NCBI GenBank assembly: GCA_009885695.1 | Contig: VFKE01000016.1 | Location: 1 to 47,523, forward strand | DNA: 47,523 bases | Source of the DNA: Verrucomicrobiota bacterium | Lineage (GTDB): Bacteria > Verrucomicrobiota > Verrucomicrobiia > Verrucomicrobiales > Verrucomicrobiaceae | Direction of reading: 5' to 3' | Part shown: positions 7,632-16,510 of the stretch, piece after piece | Numbering within the stretch: the stretch's first letter is position 1 | How the letters are laid out: each line of letters starts with the position of its first letter | Notes under the pieces: generated by a model | The model's input: the letters and a program-made list of their open reading frames with translations, nothing else | Told to the model about the DNA's origin: nothing | The model's database searches: none | Program-made: the position numbers and the translations under genes

Positions 7632-8921
7632 TCATTCCACAAATTTCTCAAAGCGCGACACCAGCCACTTCGGAACCACGCACTGCACGATGGCAACCTC
7701 AGCTTCGTAATCCTCGCTCAGAACCTTGCCCTCTTCATGTGCCAGCGCCACCAGATCGAGCCGGTTCATGGGCAGACGGAGGTTCAGCCGCACCACGCGG
7801 TCGAAGACCATCTCGTGAATGCGATTCAGCAAACCATCAATACCAGCGCCGGTCTTGACCGAGATGAACACCGCGTCGGGATGATGCTGTCCGAATTCCA
7901 GCAAGCGCGTGGAATCAGTGACCAGATCAATTTTATTAAAGGCGAGAATCGTTTTCTTCCCGGCAGCACCGAGCTCATCGAGCGTGGAAGCCGTCGTCTT
8001 GAGGAATGCCTCCGCGCCATGATGACTCGCATCCACGACATGAATCAGGAAGTCGGCCAGCAGTGTCTCCTCCAATGTCGCACGGAAGCTTTGCACCAGG
8101 TTATGCGGGAGACGACGCACAAAGCCGACAGTATCCGTGAGCAGTATATGCTGGCCGTCCGGCAGTTCCATGCGGCGCGTGCTGGTATCAAGCGTGGCAA
8201 AAAGCTTGTCCTCGACGAACACATCGCTGCTGGTGAGCTTGTTCAAGAGCGACGACTTGCCCGCATTGGTGTAGCCGACAATGGCACCATGCGGCACTGG
8301 CACGCGGCTGCGTTCCTTGCGCTGCGTGTCGCGCTGTTTCTTCACTTCGTTGAGGTCAGCCTTGAGCTTGTCGATGCGCTTGTCAGCCAGACGGCGATCC
8401 ACCTCCAGCTGCATTTCGCCCTCGCCGCGTCCAGCTCCGCCGGTTCCCGCACCACCCGCGCCCCGCTGGCGATCGAGGTGCGCCCACATGCGCGTGAGCC
8501 GCGGCATGGAATACTCCATCCGCGCCAGCGCAACCTGAAGCCGGGCTTCGCGCGAGCGCGCCCGCATGTTGAAGATATCAAGAATCACTTCCTGACGGTC
8601 GATGACACACAATCCGCTCTCCTCCTCCCAGGCGCGCTGCTGGCCGGGTGACAGTTCGTTGTCGAAGATGATGCAATCGCAGCCGATTTCCTTCGCGTGA
8701 TCCATCAGTTCCTTGGCCTTGCCGGAGCCGATGAGGTAACGCGGGCTGATCTCACGCACATTCACCAGCACCGTTTCCGCAATGCCGATGCCCAGTGTGC
8801 TGACCAGATCCTTCAGTTCCTCAAGGAGATCACGAGCTTCATCTGCTTCATCACGTTTGAAATGCGCGCCGATCAGCAGCGCGCTCTCGACCAGATTAGG
8901 TTTTGCTTTGATGTCAAACAT
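7632..8921 (-). CDS. hflX: GTPase HflX, ribosome-associated
   Basis: HflX is a GTPase that splits stalled 70S ribosomes under stress. The protein has the N-terminal HflX subdomain (SALLIGAHFKRDEADEARDLL and DRQEVILDIFNMRARSREARLQ), a glycine-rich linker (GGAGTGGAGRGEGEMQLE), and the G domain with G1 GYTNAGKSSL, the switch segment, G3 DTVGFVRRLP, and G4 FNKID. From ATG 8921 it is 429 residues, normal for the family. A GTG at 8981 would add 20 residues (MFALDSAFHDG...) that do not look like HflX, so the ATG is chosen. It is divergent from the antitoxin gene at 9050. Confidence 0.95.
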   Translation of the reverse strand: MFDIKAKPNLVESALLIGAHFKRDEADEARDLLEELKDLVSTLGIGIAETVLVNVREISPRYLIGSGKAKELMDHAKEIGCDCIIFDNELSPGQQRAWEEESGLCVIDRQEVILDIFNMRARSREARLQVALARMEYSMPRLTRMWAHLDRQRGAGGAGTGGAGRGEGEMQLEVDRRLADKRIDKLKADLNEVKKQRDTQRKERSRVPVPHGAIVGYTNAGKSSLLNKLTSSDVFVEDKLFATLDTSTRRMELPDGQHILLTDTVGFVRRLPHNLVQSFRATLEETLLADFLIHVVDASHHGAEAFLKTTASTLDELGAAGKKTILAFNKIDLVTDSTRLLEFGQHHPDAVFISVKTGAGIDGLLNRIHEMVFDRVVRLNLRLPMNRLDLVALAHEEGKVLSEDYEAEVAIVQCVVPKWLVSRFEKFVE

Positions 8922-9049
8922 GCGGGGACTTTCATGATGCGGGCAAATCCCATCATGGAAAGCGGAATCCAATGCGAACACTGTTGCGGGCGAGTTGGCG
9001 TCCTGTAGTTTCGGCTTGATACTTGCCCCAGTAATGCCAGGCTTACCGC

Positions 9050-9307
9050 ATGATCGCCAACGTATCAGTCAAAGGACAGATGGTCATTCCCGAAGCCATC
9101 CGGGAGCAGGCCCATATCAAAACCGGCGACCAGCTGGATGTCGGCTACGCCAACGGACTGATTGTGCTTCGGAAACGAAGGGCGATGACACCGGCCCGCG
9201 TGCGCTCGCTGCTGCTTGCCGGACGCGACCTGCCCGAAATGAAGCCGGCGGATGAAGCCGTCGTGACCCGGGCAGTGCAACGTGTGAGAAGGCGCCGCCA
9301 GGGGTGA
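9050..9307 (+). CDS. AbrB/SpoVT-type antitoxin
   Basis: An 85-residue protein whose first 45 residues form a swapped-hairpin AbrB DNA-binding domain (VSVKGQMVIPEAIREQAHIKTGDQLDV). The C terminus is basic (RRRRQG) and would wrap the partner toxin. It overlaps the PIN gene downstream by 4 bp (GTGA), the usual antitoxin-first order. It should repress its own promoter as a complex with the toxin. The start ATG at 9050 gives the standard MIANVSVKGQ lead. Confidence 0.85.
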   Translation: MIANVSVKGQMVIPEAIREQAHIKTGDQLDVGYANGLIVLRKRRAMTPARVRSLLLAGRDLPEMKPADEAVVTRAVQRVRRRRQG

Positions 9308-9714
9308 AAGTGGTGTTCGACACCAACGTGGTGGCCAGCGCGAGCTTCTGGCGCGGCGCGCCGTTTGCATGCCTGGTCTCTTGGGCGCAAGGCAACTGCG
9401 AAGCCGTGGTCAGCCCCGTTCTCCTGGCAGAGTATCACGAGACCATCGATGAACTGCGAATGGATTATCCCAAGCGCAGTCCCGTGGAATGGGCTGATGC
9501 CCTGACTAACTCTGCCGAATTGGTTTTCCCCATGGAACGTGCCACTGACACGACGCCCGATCCTGACGACGAAATGGTCCTGGAATGTGCATTGGCAGGC
9601 GAAGCAGACTTCATTGTTACCGGCGACAAGAAACACTTGCTGCCGCTCCGCGAATTTCGCGGCACGCGGATTATCAGCCCTTCGGATTTTCTGCGAGTGC
9701 TGACAGCAGGATGA
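9304..9714 (+). CDS. PIN-domain toxin (COG1569-like RNase)
   Basis: A 136-residue PIN nuclease that likely cleaves RNA and is held inactive by the upstream AbrB protein. The acidic metal-binding residues are present: D6 in VVFDTNVV, E43 in LLAEYHE, the PDPDDE cluster (D86-D89), D102 and D108 in ADFIVTGDKKHLL. The PDPDDE...TGDKHLL layout is that of the PilT-like COG1569 branch rather than classical VapC. It starts at GTG 9304 inside the stop of the antitoxin gene. No key residue is missing, so it is probably functional. Confidence 0.85.
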   Translation: MKVVFDTNVVASASFWRGAPFACLVSWAQGNCEAVVSPVLLAEYHETIDELRMDYPKRSPVEWADALTNSAELVFPMERATDTTPDPDDEMVLECALAGEADFIVTGDKKHLLPLREFRGTRIISPSDFLRVLTAG

Positions 9715-9776
9715 AAGCGGCCTTGTCTGATGCGTTCTCAATCCTAAAGACTCACCGCCACCTCACCATCGCAAAC

Positions 9777-9853
<77 letters not shown>

Positions 9854-9979
9854 CGATCCAGTTTGGCGGGCCGGAGTCTAAGCGCGGGGTCTGCCGCTTA
9901 TCAAGCGGGAGATGGAAGTTTTTCCAACACGGGCTTGCACGACGCTTCACAGGCAGCATCTTCCGCGCTTCGCCAAAAA

Positions 9980-11029
9980 ATGTCACACAAGGTCAAAGTC
10001 GCGGTCGTGGGAGCCAGCGGTTACTCCGGAAGAGAGTTGCTGCGGCTCCTGCTGCTGCATCCCAATGCTGAGATCGTGGCGGTGACTTCGCGGCAACACG
10101 CCGGCAAGCCGCTCACGGAGGAGTTCCCACGCTTCCGCGGGGTCGCGCAGGCGGACGCCTTGTCGTTCGTCGCGCCCAATATAACCAACATCACCCAATC
10201 GGGCGCGAAGATCGCCTTCCTCGCGCTGCCACACGGCGTGGCCCATGAGTTTGCCGCGCCCCTGCTGGATGCCGGGCTGCGACTCATCGACCTCAGTGCG
10301 GACTTCCGGATACGCGATGCAAAAGTTTACGCGGAGTATTACGATCACGCCCATCCCGAGCCGGCGCTGCTGGATGAAGCGGTTTATGCTCTGCCAGAAC
10401 TGCGGGCGGATGAAATCAAGAAGGCGCGGATCATTGCCTGCCCCGGATGCTACCCTACGAGCGTCTTGGTTTCACTGGTGCCCCTGCTCCGCGCCGGGTT
10501 GCTGGATGATTCACCCATCGCCGTCTCCAGCATGAGCGGCGTGAGCGGTGCCGGACGCAAGGAAAGCTTGCCGTTCCTGTTCTGCGAGTGCAACGAAAGC
10601 CTCCGTGCCTACAGCGTGCCCAAGCACCGGCACCTGAGCGAGATCGCGCAGGAACTCGACATCGCTGCGTCACGCAAGGTGCGCTTTACCTTCGTGCCGC
10701 ATCTGGTTCCTGTGAACCAGGGCATCTGCACCACGATTTTCACCGGCCTGCGCAACGGCGTTACGGTGGATGATGTTGCGAAGGCATATGCGACAGTCTA
10801 TGCTGGTAAACCGTTCGTGCGGCTGCTGGGCAACGGCCAGTGCCCGGATACAAAAAACGTCACGGGAACCAACTTCATCGACGTCGGCTGGGCGTTCGAC
10901 CAACGTGCGGACCGGCTCATCCTGATGAGCGCGGAGGACAATCTTGTAAAAGGCGCGTCCGGCCAGGCCGTGCAGAATTTCAATCTCGCGTGCGGTTACG
11001 CTGAACACACGGGTTTGACCGTGCTGTGA
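9980..11029 (+). CDS. argC: N-acetyl-gamma-glutamyl-phosphate reductase
   Basis: Reduces N-acetylglutamyl-5-phosphate to the semialdehyde with NADPH, the third step of arginine synthesis. From ATG 9980 (MSHKVKVAVVGASGYSGREL) it is 349 residues. The NADP fingerprint GASGYSG is at 11-17, and the catalytic cysteine is C157 in ACPGCYPTS. The reading frame stays open upstream to 9863, but that part overlaps the tRNA flank and is not ArgC-like. First gene of the argCJBDF cluster; 27 bp before argJ. No ARG box was recognised upstream. Confidence 0.96.
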   Translation: MSHKVKVAVVGASGYSGRELLRLLLLHPNAEIVAVTSRQHAGKPLTEEFPRFRGVAQADALSFVAPNITNITQSGAKIAFLALPHGVAHEFAAPLLDAGLRLIDLSADFRIRDAKVYAEYYDHAHPEPALLDEAVYALPELRADEIKKARIIACPGCYPTSVLVSLVPLLRAGLLDDSPIAVSSMSGVSGAGRKESLPFLFCECNESLRAYSVPKHRHLSEIAQELDIAASRKVRFTFVPHLVPVNQGICTTIFTGLRNGVTVDDVAKAYATVYAGKPFVRLLGNGQCPDTKNVTGTNFIDVGWAFDQRADRLILMSAEDNLVKGASGQAVQNFNLACGYAEHTGLTVL

Positions 11030-11056
11030 TTTTCCATTAGAGGCGCTACCCGTATC

Positions 11057-12337
11057 ATGAGCAAGGCATCTTCCACCGCAGCCGATTTCCCGTTCAAAGC
11101 CATCACTGGTGGCGTGACCGCGCCCCGGGGCTTTCGCGCGGGTGCCATCGCCTGCGGAATTAAAGATCCAAAGAAAGTGCGTCTCGACCTCGCGCTCATC
11201 GTCTCGGACAAGAAGGCGAAGACCACCGCCTGCTTCACCACCAATCGCGTGAAGGCCGCGCCAGTTCGCGTGTCCGCCATTCATGTCAAAGGCGGCGACG
11301 CGCGAGCCATCATCGCCAACAGCGGCAACGCCAACGCCTGCACCGGTCCGCAGGGAATCACGGATGCCAAGTCCATGACCCGCGCTGTGGCCGAGCAGCT
11401 CGGTTTAAAAATGAACCAGGTGCTGGTGAACTCCACGGGCATCATCGGAATGCCGATGCCGATGGACCGGATCATCCCACGCAGCGCCGATCTCGTCGCC
11501 GCGCTCAGCGAGAAAGGCTCCAACAAGGCCGCCATGGCCATCATGACCAGTGACACCAAGGCGAAAAGTTACGCGATCGAAGTCAAATGCCACGGGCACA
11601 AGTTCCGCGTTGGCGGCATCGCCAAGGGTGCGGGCATGATCTGCCCCAACATGGCCACCATGCTGGCCTTCATCACCACCGACGCCACTGTGGACGGCTC
11701 TGAATTAAAACGCGCAACGCAGGCTGCGGTGGAACAGAGTTTTAATCGCATCACCATCGACGGTGACACCAGCACTAACGACACCGTGATCGTCATGAGC
11801 AACGGTGCCTCCGGCATGCCTGTGATCAAAAGCAAGGCGCCCTGCACCGAAGTCTTCCGCGCCGCCTTGCGCCGGGTCATGGTCGAACTGGCCAAGATGA
11901 TCGTGCGCGACGGCGAGCGAGTCACGCGCTTCGTGGAAATCCGCGTGAAAGGCGCGAGAAATTACAAGGACGCCAAGGCGGTCGCCGAAGCCGTGGCCAA
12001 GTCCACGCTGGTGAAATGCTCCTGGCACGGGGGCGATCCCAATTGGGGCCGCGTCATGCACGCCGTCGGCTACGCCAGCGCGCGCATCCGCGAGGAACTG
12101 GTGGATATATATTTCGGCGGTCTCTGCGCCGCGAAAGGTGGCTTGCCCACCGGCATCCCGGTAAAGGAACTGGAAACGGTGACGACCAAGCCCGCCTTCA
12201 CCGTGACGGTCGATCTCAATCTCGGCGAGGCAGAATACAATGTTTACACCACGGACCTCAGCAAGGAATACGTTGATTTCAACAGCAGTGAATACTCCGC
12301 CGCCGTGCACTCCAAACGACAGACGGGCTTGGCATAA
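11057..12337 (+). CDS. argJ: Glutamate N-acetyltransferase / ornithine acetyltransferase
   Basis: Transfers acetyl from N-acetylornithine to glutamate, closing the acetyl cycle; some members also use acetyl-CoA. It is a 426-residue Ntn-type enzyme that cuts itself before T201 in the motif CPNMATMLAF. The oxyanion-hole residues lie in NSTGIIG (about 125-131). The alpha chain is about residues 1-200, the beta chain from 201. With argJ here, a separate argE is not needed. Followed by a 141-bp gap that holds an inverted repeat before argB. Confidence 0.96.
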   Translation: MSKASSTAADFPFKAITGGVTAPRGFRAGAIACGIKDPKKVRLDLALIVSDKKAKTTACFTTNRVKAAPVRVSAIHVKGGDARAIIANSGNANACTGPQGITDAKSMTRAVAEQLGLKMNQVLVNSTGIIGMPMPMDRIIPRSADLVAALSEKGSNKAAMAIMTSDTKAKSYAIEVKCHGHKFRVGGIAKGAGMICPNMATMLAFITTDATVDGSELKRATQAAVEQSFNRITIDGDTSTNDTVIVMSNGASGMPVIKSKAPCTEVFRAALRRVMVELAKMIVRDGERVTRFVEIRVKGARNYKDAKAVAEAVAKSTLVKCSWHGGDPNWGRVMHAVGYASARIREELVDIYFGGLCAAKGGLPTGIPVKELETVTTKPAFTVTVDLNLGEAEYNVYTTDLSKEYVDFNSSEYSAAVHSKRQTGLA

Positions 12338-12372
12338 GTCGCAGAAGCACGGATCGCAACGCGAAGTTTTTT

Positions 12373-12461
12373 GGACAGGATTAACAAGATCAAAATAGAT
12401 TAACATGATCCTGCTGAACAAATCATCGAGTGTATCTTTTGAAATTCTGTTAATCCTGTCC
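12373..12461. repeat. Inverted repeat in the argJ-argB gap
   Basis: A perfect 14-bp inverted repeat: ggacaggattaaca at 12373-12386 and tgttaatcctgtcc at 12448-12461, with 61 bp between. The spacer holds a partial third copy (gattaacatgatcctg, 12398-12413). This ggacaggattaaca word recurs between genes in many environmental bacterial genomes in my memory, which suggests a dispersed palindromic element rather than an arginine operator. Confidence 0.7.
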
Positions 12462-12478
12462 GAGCAGCTCCACTAACG

Positions 12479-13363
12479 ATGTCCCTCGATCATCAAATCC
12501 GCAAAGCCGACGCGCTGATCGAGGCGCTGCCGTATCTGCAAAATTTTCGCGGCCAGACCTTTCTCATCAAGGTGGGCGGCAGCGCCATGGAAGATGCGTC
12601 GCTCGTGGACAGCCTGCTGCGCGACATCGTCTTTCTCGAAGCCGTGGGCATCAATCCGGTTCTCGTGCACGGCGGCGGCAAGGCTATTACGAAAGCGATG
12701 AAGGACGCGAACCTTGAGACACGCTTTGTCGCCGGCCTGCGCGTCACCGATGAAAAAGCGATTAAGATCGTGGAAGAAACATTGTCTCAGGTCATCAATC
12801 CCGACCTTGTGCAACGCATCAACACGCTGGGCGGACGCGCCGTCGGACTGGCCGGCACCAGTGTTTTCACCGGCAAACGCACCAAGGCGAAAGATCCCGT
12901 CAGCGGCGAACTCGTCGATATCGGATTCATCGGCGAAGTCGTGGAATGCAGCACGGAATTTGTCGATCTCGCCGTCAAAGGCGAAGTCGTGCCGGTGGTT
13001 TCACCCGTCGCCAAGGAAGCCGGCACCGGCCATACGCTCAACGTCAACGCCGACATCGCGGCCTGCGCGCTGGCCAAGAAACTCAGGGCCGCCAAGCTTA
13101 TTTTCCTCAGTGACGTGCTGGGAGTCATGCGCGATCCGAAGGACGACGCCACACTGATCCCCGCGCTCAACGAAGCCTCCATCGCGCAACTGACCCGCAA
13201 GGGGATCATCGCGGGCGGCATGCTGCCCAAGATGGAGAGCGCGCTCGAATCCTTGCGCGGCGGAGTCGGCAAAGTTCATCTCATCGACGGCCGCATCCCC
13301 CACTCCGTTGTGCTTGAAATATTCACCGACAAGGGCATCGGCACCGAGATCACACTTCAATGA
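12479..13363 (+). CDS. argB: Acetylglutamate kinase
   Basis: Phosphorylates N-acetylglutamate, usually the arginine-inhibited step. 294 residues of the amino-acid kinase fold: FLIKVGGSAMED (nucleotide-binding lysine and glycines, about 29-40), LVHGGGKAI (about 61-69), NVNADIAACALAKKL, and IAGGMLPKMESALESL near the C terminus. The N-terminal helix (IRKADALIEALPYLQNF), which links dimers into the arginine-sensitive hexamer, is present, so feedback control by arginine is likely. Its stop overlaps the argD start by ATGA. Confidence 0.96.
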   Translation: MSLDHQIRKADALIEALPYLQNFRGQTFLIKVGGSAMEDASLVDSLLRDIVFLEAVGINPVLVHGGGKAITKAMKDANLETRFVAGLRVTDEKAIKIVEETLSQVINPDLVQRINTLGGRAVGLAGTSVFTGKRTKAKDPVSGELVDIGFIGEVVECSTEFVDLAVKGEVVPVVSPVAKEAGTGHTLNVNADIAACALAKKLRAAKLIFLSDVLGVMRDPKDDATLIPALNEASIAQLTRKGIIAGGMLPKMESALESLRGGVGKVHLIDGRIPHSVVLEIFTDKGIGTEITLQ

Positions 13364-14640
13364 CAGACGCAGAAAAATTTCAGAATTACGTCATCCCGAA
13401 CTACGGCCGCTTCGATTTCTGGCCGGAACGCGGCAGCGGCGTAAAACTGTGGGATCGCGATGGCAAAGAATATCTCGACTTCGCCGGTGGCGTCGCGGTC
13501 TGCCCGCTGGGACATTGTCATCCAGAAGTCGTGCAGGCGCTGCAAGAGCAAGCCGCAAAGCTCATTCATGTATCCAACTGGTATCACATCGCGCAGCAAG
13601 GCGAACTGGCGCGGATGCTGGTGGAGGATGTCATGGGCATCGCCGGCAAGTGTTTCTTCTGTAACAGCGGTGCAGAGGCAAATGAAGGACTCATCAAGCT
13701 GGCGCGGAAATTCGGCGTGATGCGGCCCAAGTCTGACAGATCACCCCGCTACGAGATCATCACCTTCACCGGCAGCTTCCACGGTCGCACCATGGCCACC
13801 ATGACTGCGACTGCGCAGGGAAAAATTCACGACGGTTTCGGCCCGCTGGTGCCGGGATTCAAGTATGCGCCATTTAACGACATCGCTGCGCTCGAAGCCG
13901 CGATCACCGACACCACGGTCGCCCTCCTGCTGGAGCCGGTGCAGGGCGAGAGCGGCGTCAATCCCGCGACCCCTGAATTCCTCCGTGCCGCAGCGAAGCT
14001 CGCGAAGAAGCACGACTTGCTGCTGCTGCTTGATGAAGTGCAATGCGGACTCGGGAGAACCGGCGATCTCGGCGGCTGGCGCAGCATCGTGCCGGGTGAT
14101 GAGATTCTTCCCGATGCCATCAGCTGGGCCAAGTCCATCGGCAGCGGTTATGCACTCGGTTCTTTCTGGGTGCGCGACCGCGCCATCTCAAGTGAGGCGA
14201 ACGCGCAGCGGCTTTGCGACATCCTCGGCGCAGGCTCGCACGGCACGACGTATGGCGGCTCCCCCCTCGCCTGCGCGACGGCGATCGCCACGTTGCAAGT
14301 CATCCTGCGCGATGAACTTGCTGAGCACTCTAAAATAATGGGTGCGATGATCGCTCAACAAGCCACATCCTGGGGACTGCCGGTGCTGAAAGCAGTCCGC
14401 GCGTTCGGATTCATGATCGGCTTTGAACTGGATACCACGCGCATTGAAGCCCGCGAAGATTTCAAAAAAAGCGGCAAGCTGCCGTCCATCTGGATCGTGC
14501 AGCGCTTGATGGATGCAGGCTTGCTCACCGTTGCCGCAGGACCGAAGGTGCTGCGCTGGCTGGCACCGATGAACACCACGGAATCGGAAGTGCGCGCCGG
14601 ACTGAAAATCATGCGCGATGTCTTGCAGAAATTATCATGA
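13360..14640 (+). CDS. argD: Acetylornithine aminotransferase
   Basis: A class-III PLP transaminase that converts N-acetylglutamate semialdehyde to N-acetylornithine. 426 residues, with the PLP-phosphate site NSGAEANEG (102-110), the aspartate of LLLDEVQCGLGRTG (about 222-235) and the Schiff-base lysine K258 in SWAKSIGSGY. It is slightly longer than usual, with small loops such as VMRPKSDRSPRYE. It overlaps both argB and argF by 4 bp, so the three are translationally coupled. Confidence 0.95.
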   Translation: MTDAEKFQNYVIPNYGRFDFWPERGSGVKLWDRDGKEYLDFAGGVAVCPLGHCHPEVVQALQEQAAKLIHVSNWYHIAQQGELARMLVEDVMGIAGKCFFCNSGAEANEGLIKLARKFGVMRPKSDRSPRYEIITFTGSFHGRTMATMTATAQGKIHDGFGPLVPGFKYAPFNDIAALEAAITDTTVALLLEPVQGESGVNPATPEFLRAAAKLAKKHDLLLLLDEVQCGLGRTGDLGGWRSIVPGDEILPDAISWAKSIGSGYALGSFWVRDRAISSEANAQRLCDILGAGSHGTTYGGSPLACATAIATLQVILRDELAEHSKIMGAMIAQQATSWGLPVLKAVRAFGFMIGFELDTTRIEAREDFKKSGKLPSIWIVQRLMDAGLLTVAAGPKVLRWLAPMNTTESEVRAGLKIMRDVLQKLS

Positions 14641-15533
14641 AAAATCTCCTCTCCATCGAAGCACTCACCGCGCGGGAAATCAGCGACATCGTTGAACTCG
14701 GCATCTCGTTGCGCAAGAATCGCGCGGCCACGCCCAAGGTCTTGAACGGCCAGTGCTGGGCGCTCATCTTCAACAAATCATCGACCCGCACACGCGTGAG
14801 TTTCGAGGTCGGCATCCGCGAACTCGGCGGCGACGTGATGTTTCTCAGCGGTGCGGAGACGCAACTGGGCCGGGGTGAGCCGGTGAAAGACACCGCCCGG
14901 GTGCTGGGTCGCATGGTGCATGGCGCGGTGATCCGCACCTACGCGCAGGCCGATGTCGAGGAGTTCGCAAAGTTCAGCGGACTGCCGACCATCAACGCGC
15001 TCACCGATGACGAGCATCCCTGCCAGATTCTCGCGGATCTGCAGGTGATGCAGGAAAAACTTGGCGGCTGGAAAGGCAGGAAAGTCTGCTTCCTCGGTGA
15101 TGGCGACTGCAATGTCGCCCGCTCCTGGATGTGGGCCGCGGCACGGTTGGGATTCGAGCTCACGGTGGGCGCGCCCAAAGTCTTCCAGCCACCTGCGGAT
15201 TTCATGGAAAGATTGAATGCGAAAAATGTGAGCTTGAGTGCCGATCCCAAACAGGCCGTGGCGGGTGCTGACGTGGTTTACACCGATGTCTGGATCAGCA
15301 TGGGCAAGGAGAAAGAAAGCGCGCGACGGCTGCGCCTTCTCAAGCCCTGGCAGATCAATGAGACGCTGATGAAACAGGCCCGGAAAAACGCCATCGTCAT
15401 GCATTGCCTTCCCGCCTATCGAGGAAAGGAAATCTCCAGTGAGACTCTGGAGAAGCACGCTGACACCATTTTTTCCGAGGCAGAAAACCGGCTTCACGTG
15501 CAGAAGGCAGTGATCGTCTGGATGTTGCGCTGA
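14637..15533 (+). CDS. argF: Ornithine carbamoyltransferase
   Basis: Makes citrulline from ornithine and carbamoyl phosphate. 298 residues. The carbamoyl-phosphate site is SSTRTRVSFEVG (about 44-55), with HPCQILADLQ in the middle and the ornithine site MHCLPAYRGKEIS near the C terminus, whose cysteine is the catalytic one. Last gene of the cluster; argG and argH are not in the window. The next gene has its own promoter. Confidence 0.96.
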   Translation: MKNLLSIEALTAREISDIVELGISLRKNRAATPKVLNGQCWALIFNKSSTRTRVSFEVGIRELGGDVMFLSGAETQLGRGEPVKDTARVLGRMVHGAVIRTYAQADVEEFAKFSGLPTINALTDDEHPCQILADLQVMQEKLGGWKGRKVCFLGDGDCNVARSWMWAAARLGFELTVGAPKVFQPPADFMERLNAKNVSLSADPKQAVAGADVVYTDVWISMGKEKESARRLRLLKPWQINETLMKQARKNAIVMHCLPAYRGKEISSETLEKHADTIFSEAENRLHVQKAVIVWMLR

Positions 15534-15595
15534 GTTTTCATGGCGAATCACGCCATCCATTCTTGTGCGAATTTCTCTGAAAAGCTTAATTGATA

Positions 15596-15623
15596 TTGAC
15601 AATATGGTTAAATTTAATATAAA
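15596..15623 (+). promoter_or_regulatory. Sigma70-type promoter upstream of the 15.67-kb gene
   Basis: A perfect -35 TTGACA (15596-15601) and a near-consensus -10 TATAAA (15618-15623) with a 16-bp spacer, in a short AT-rich stretch after argF. Transcription would start near 15630, about 40 bases before the ATG at 15672. It is the clearest promoter in the window. Confidence 0.6.
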
Positions 15624-15671
15624 CTCCATTAGAGTCGGCGCTTTCTATCAATCCTCGAATTATTGCGTGTC

Positions 15672-16433
15672 ATGTTTCTCTCAATTTTCAAAACCCGTGT
15701 CCGGCTGCACGCGCTGCGCGTGTTTGAGGAAGTCTTAGGCCGCACTTATGACGGTGAAGTTTTTCTCTGTGGCGGTGCCTTCAAGCCCCTGCTGAAACGC
15801 AAGCTGCCGATCAACGATCTGGATTTTTGGGTGCGTGACCGGAAGGAGCGGGAGAAGCTCACGAAGTTTCTGCTGTCGCGTGGGGCGGTGCTGGCCCGCG
15901 ACTTTCATCCTTACAGCCTCAAACTCCGCCTGGACGGAAGGCTCATCGAGATCACCTATCACAATGTGAAGGACGGCCAGCTTTCGGACATCCTGAACAC
16001 TTTTGATCTCGCCATTTGCGGCATCGGTGCCCGTTATGAAAAAGGCCGGGTGGCGGAAGTTCATGTTGCCGAGGAGTGCTGGCATTCCGTGCGCAGCCGC
16101 ACCGTTCAGGTGCTGCCATCTTATTTCTGCGCCGTGCAGGAACTGCGCAGTCCCAGCATCATCCGCACCCTCCATCGGATCGGCCAGCAAGCTTCCGAGC
16201 TGGATTACGGCGTGGATGTCGCGCATGAGCACCTGCTCTGGGACACCTTCTGGAACCAATTTTCCGAAAATGAACGCCGCACCGCGATGGAACTTTATTT
16301 CGAGACCATGGTCCCCCACAAAGGCAATGCCGAGGAGCGGCTTCTGAGACGGGCCCTGGTTGGATACGCACCGACCGAACCCTCCAGCGCCGACGAGCAT
16401 CCCCTGCCCCACATGATCACGCATGCGGCCTGA
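15672..16433 (+). CDS. Predicted nucleotidyltransferase-fold protein, function unknown
   Basis: A 253-residue soluble protein. Residues about 29-60 read FLCGGAFKPLLKRKLPINDLDFWVRD, like the head domain of poly(A) polymerase/CCA-adding nucleotidyltransferases (GGxxRDxLL...DxD), with the metal-binding pair NDLDFW. A third carboxylate could be in GRLIEITYH. The rest is helical and has no recognised domain. The rRNA- and tRNA-binding parts of CCA enzymes are absent, so this is not a full CCA-adding enzyme. ATG 15672 is preferred to a TTG at 15663. Preceded by a strong promoter, no clear Shine-Dalgarno. The gene is alone on its strand. Confidence 0.65.
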   Translation: MFLSIFKTRVRLHALRVFEEVLGRTYDGEVFLCGGAFKPLLKRKLPINDLDFWVRDRKEREKLTKFLLSRGAVLARDFHPYSLKLRLDGRLIEITYHNVKDGQLSDILNTFDLAICGIGARYEKGRVAEVHVAEECWHSVRSRTVQVLPSYFCAVQELRSPSIIRTLHRIGQQASELDYGVDVAHEHLLWDTFWNQFSENERRTAMELYFETMVPHKGNAEERLLRRALVGYAPTEPSSADEHPLPHMITHAA

Positions 16434-16510
16434 AGTCAGGTTGCGATGAAGACCCGACGAGTGACGGTTACTGCGTGCAGCAACGAACCGCTGCGCGTTG
16501 CCCCACAATC

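Noticed and set aside
7737-8651. Plus-strand open frame (304 codons) opposite hflX
   Set aside because: Antisense to a confident GTPase gene; no domain seen.
14778-15629. Minus-strand open frame (283 codons) opposite argF
   Set aside because: Antisense shadow covering a complete argF.
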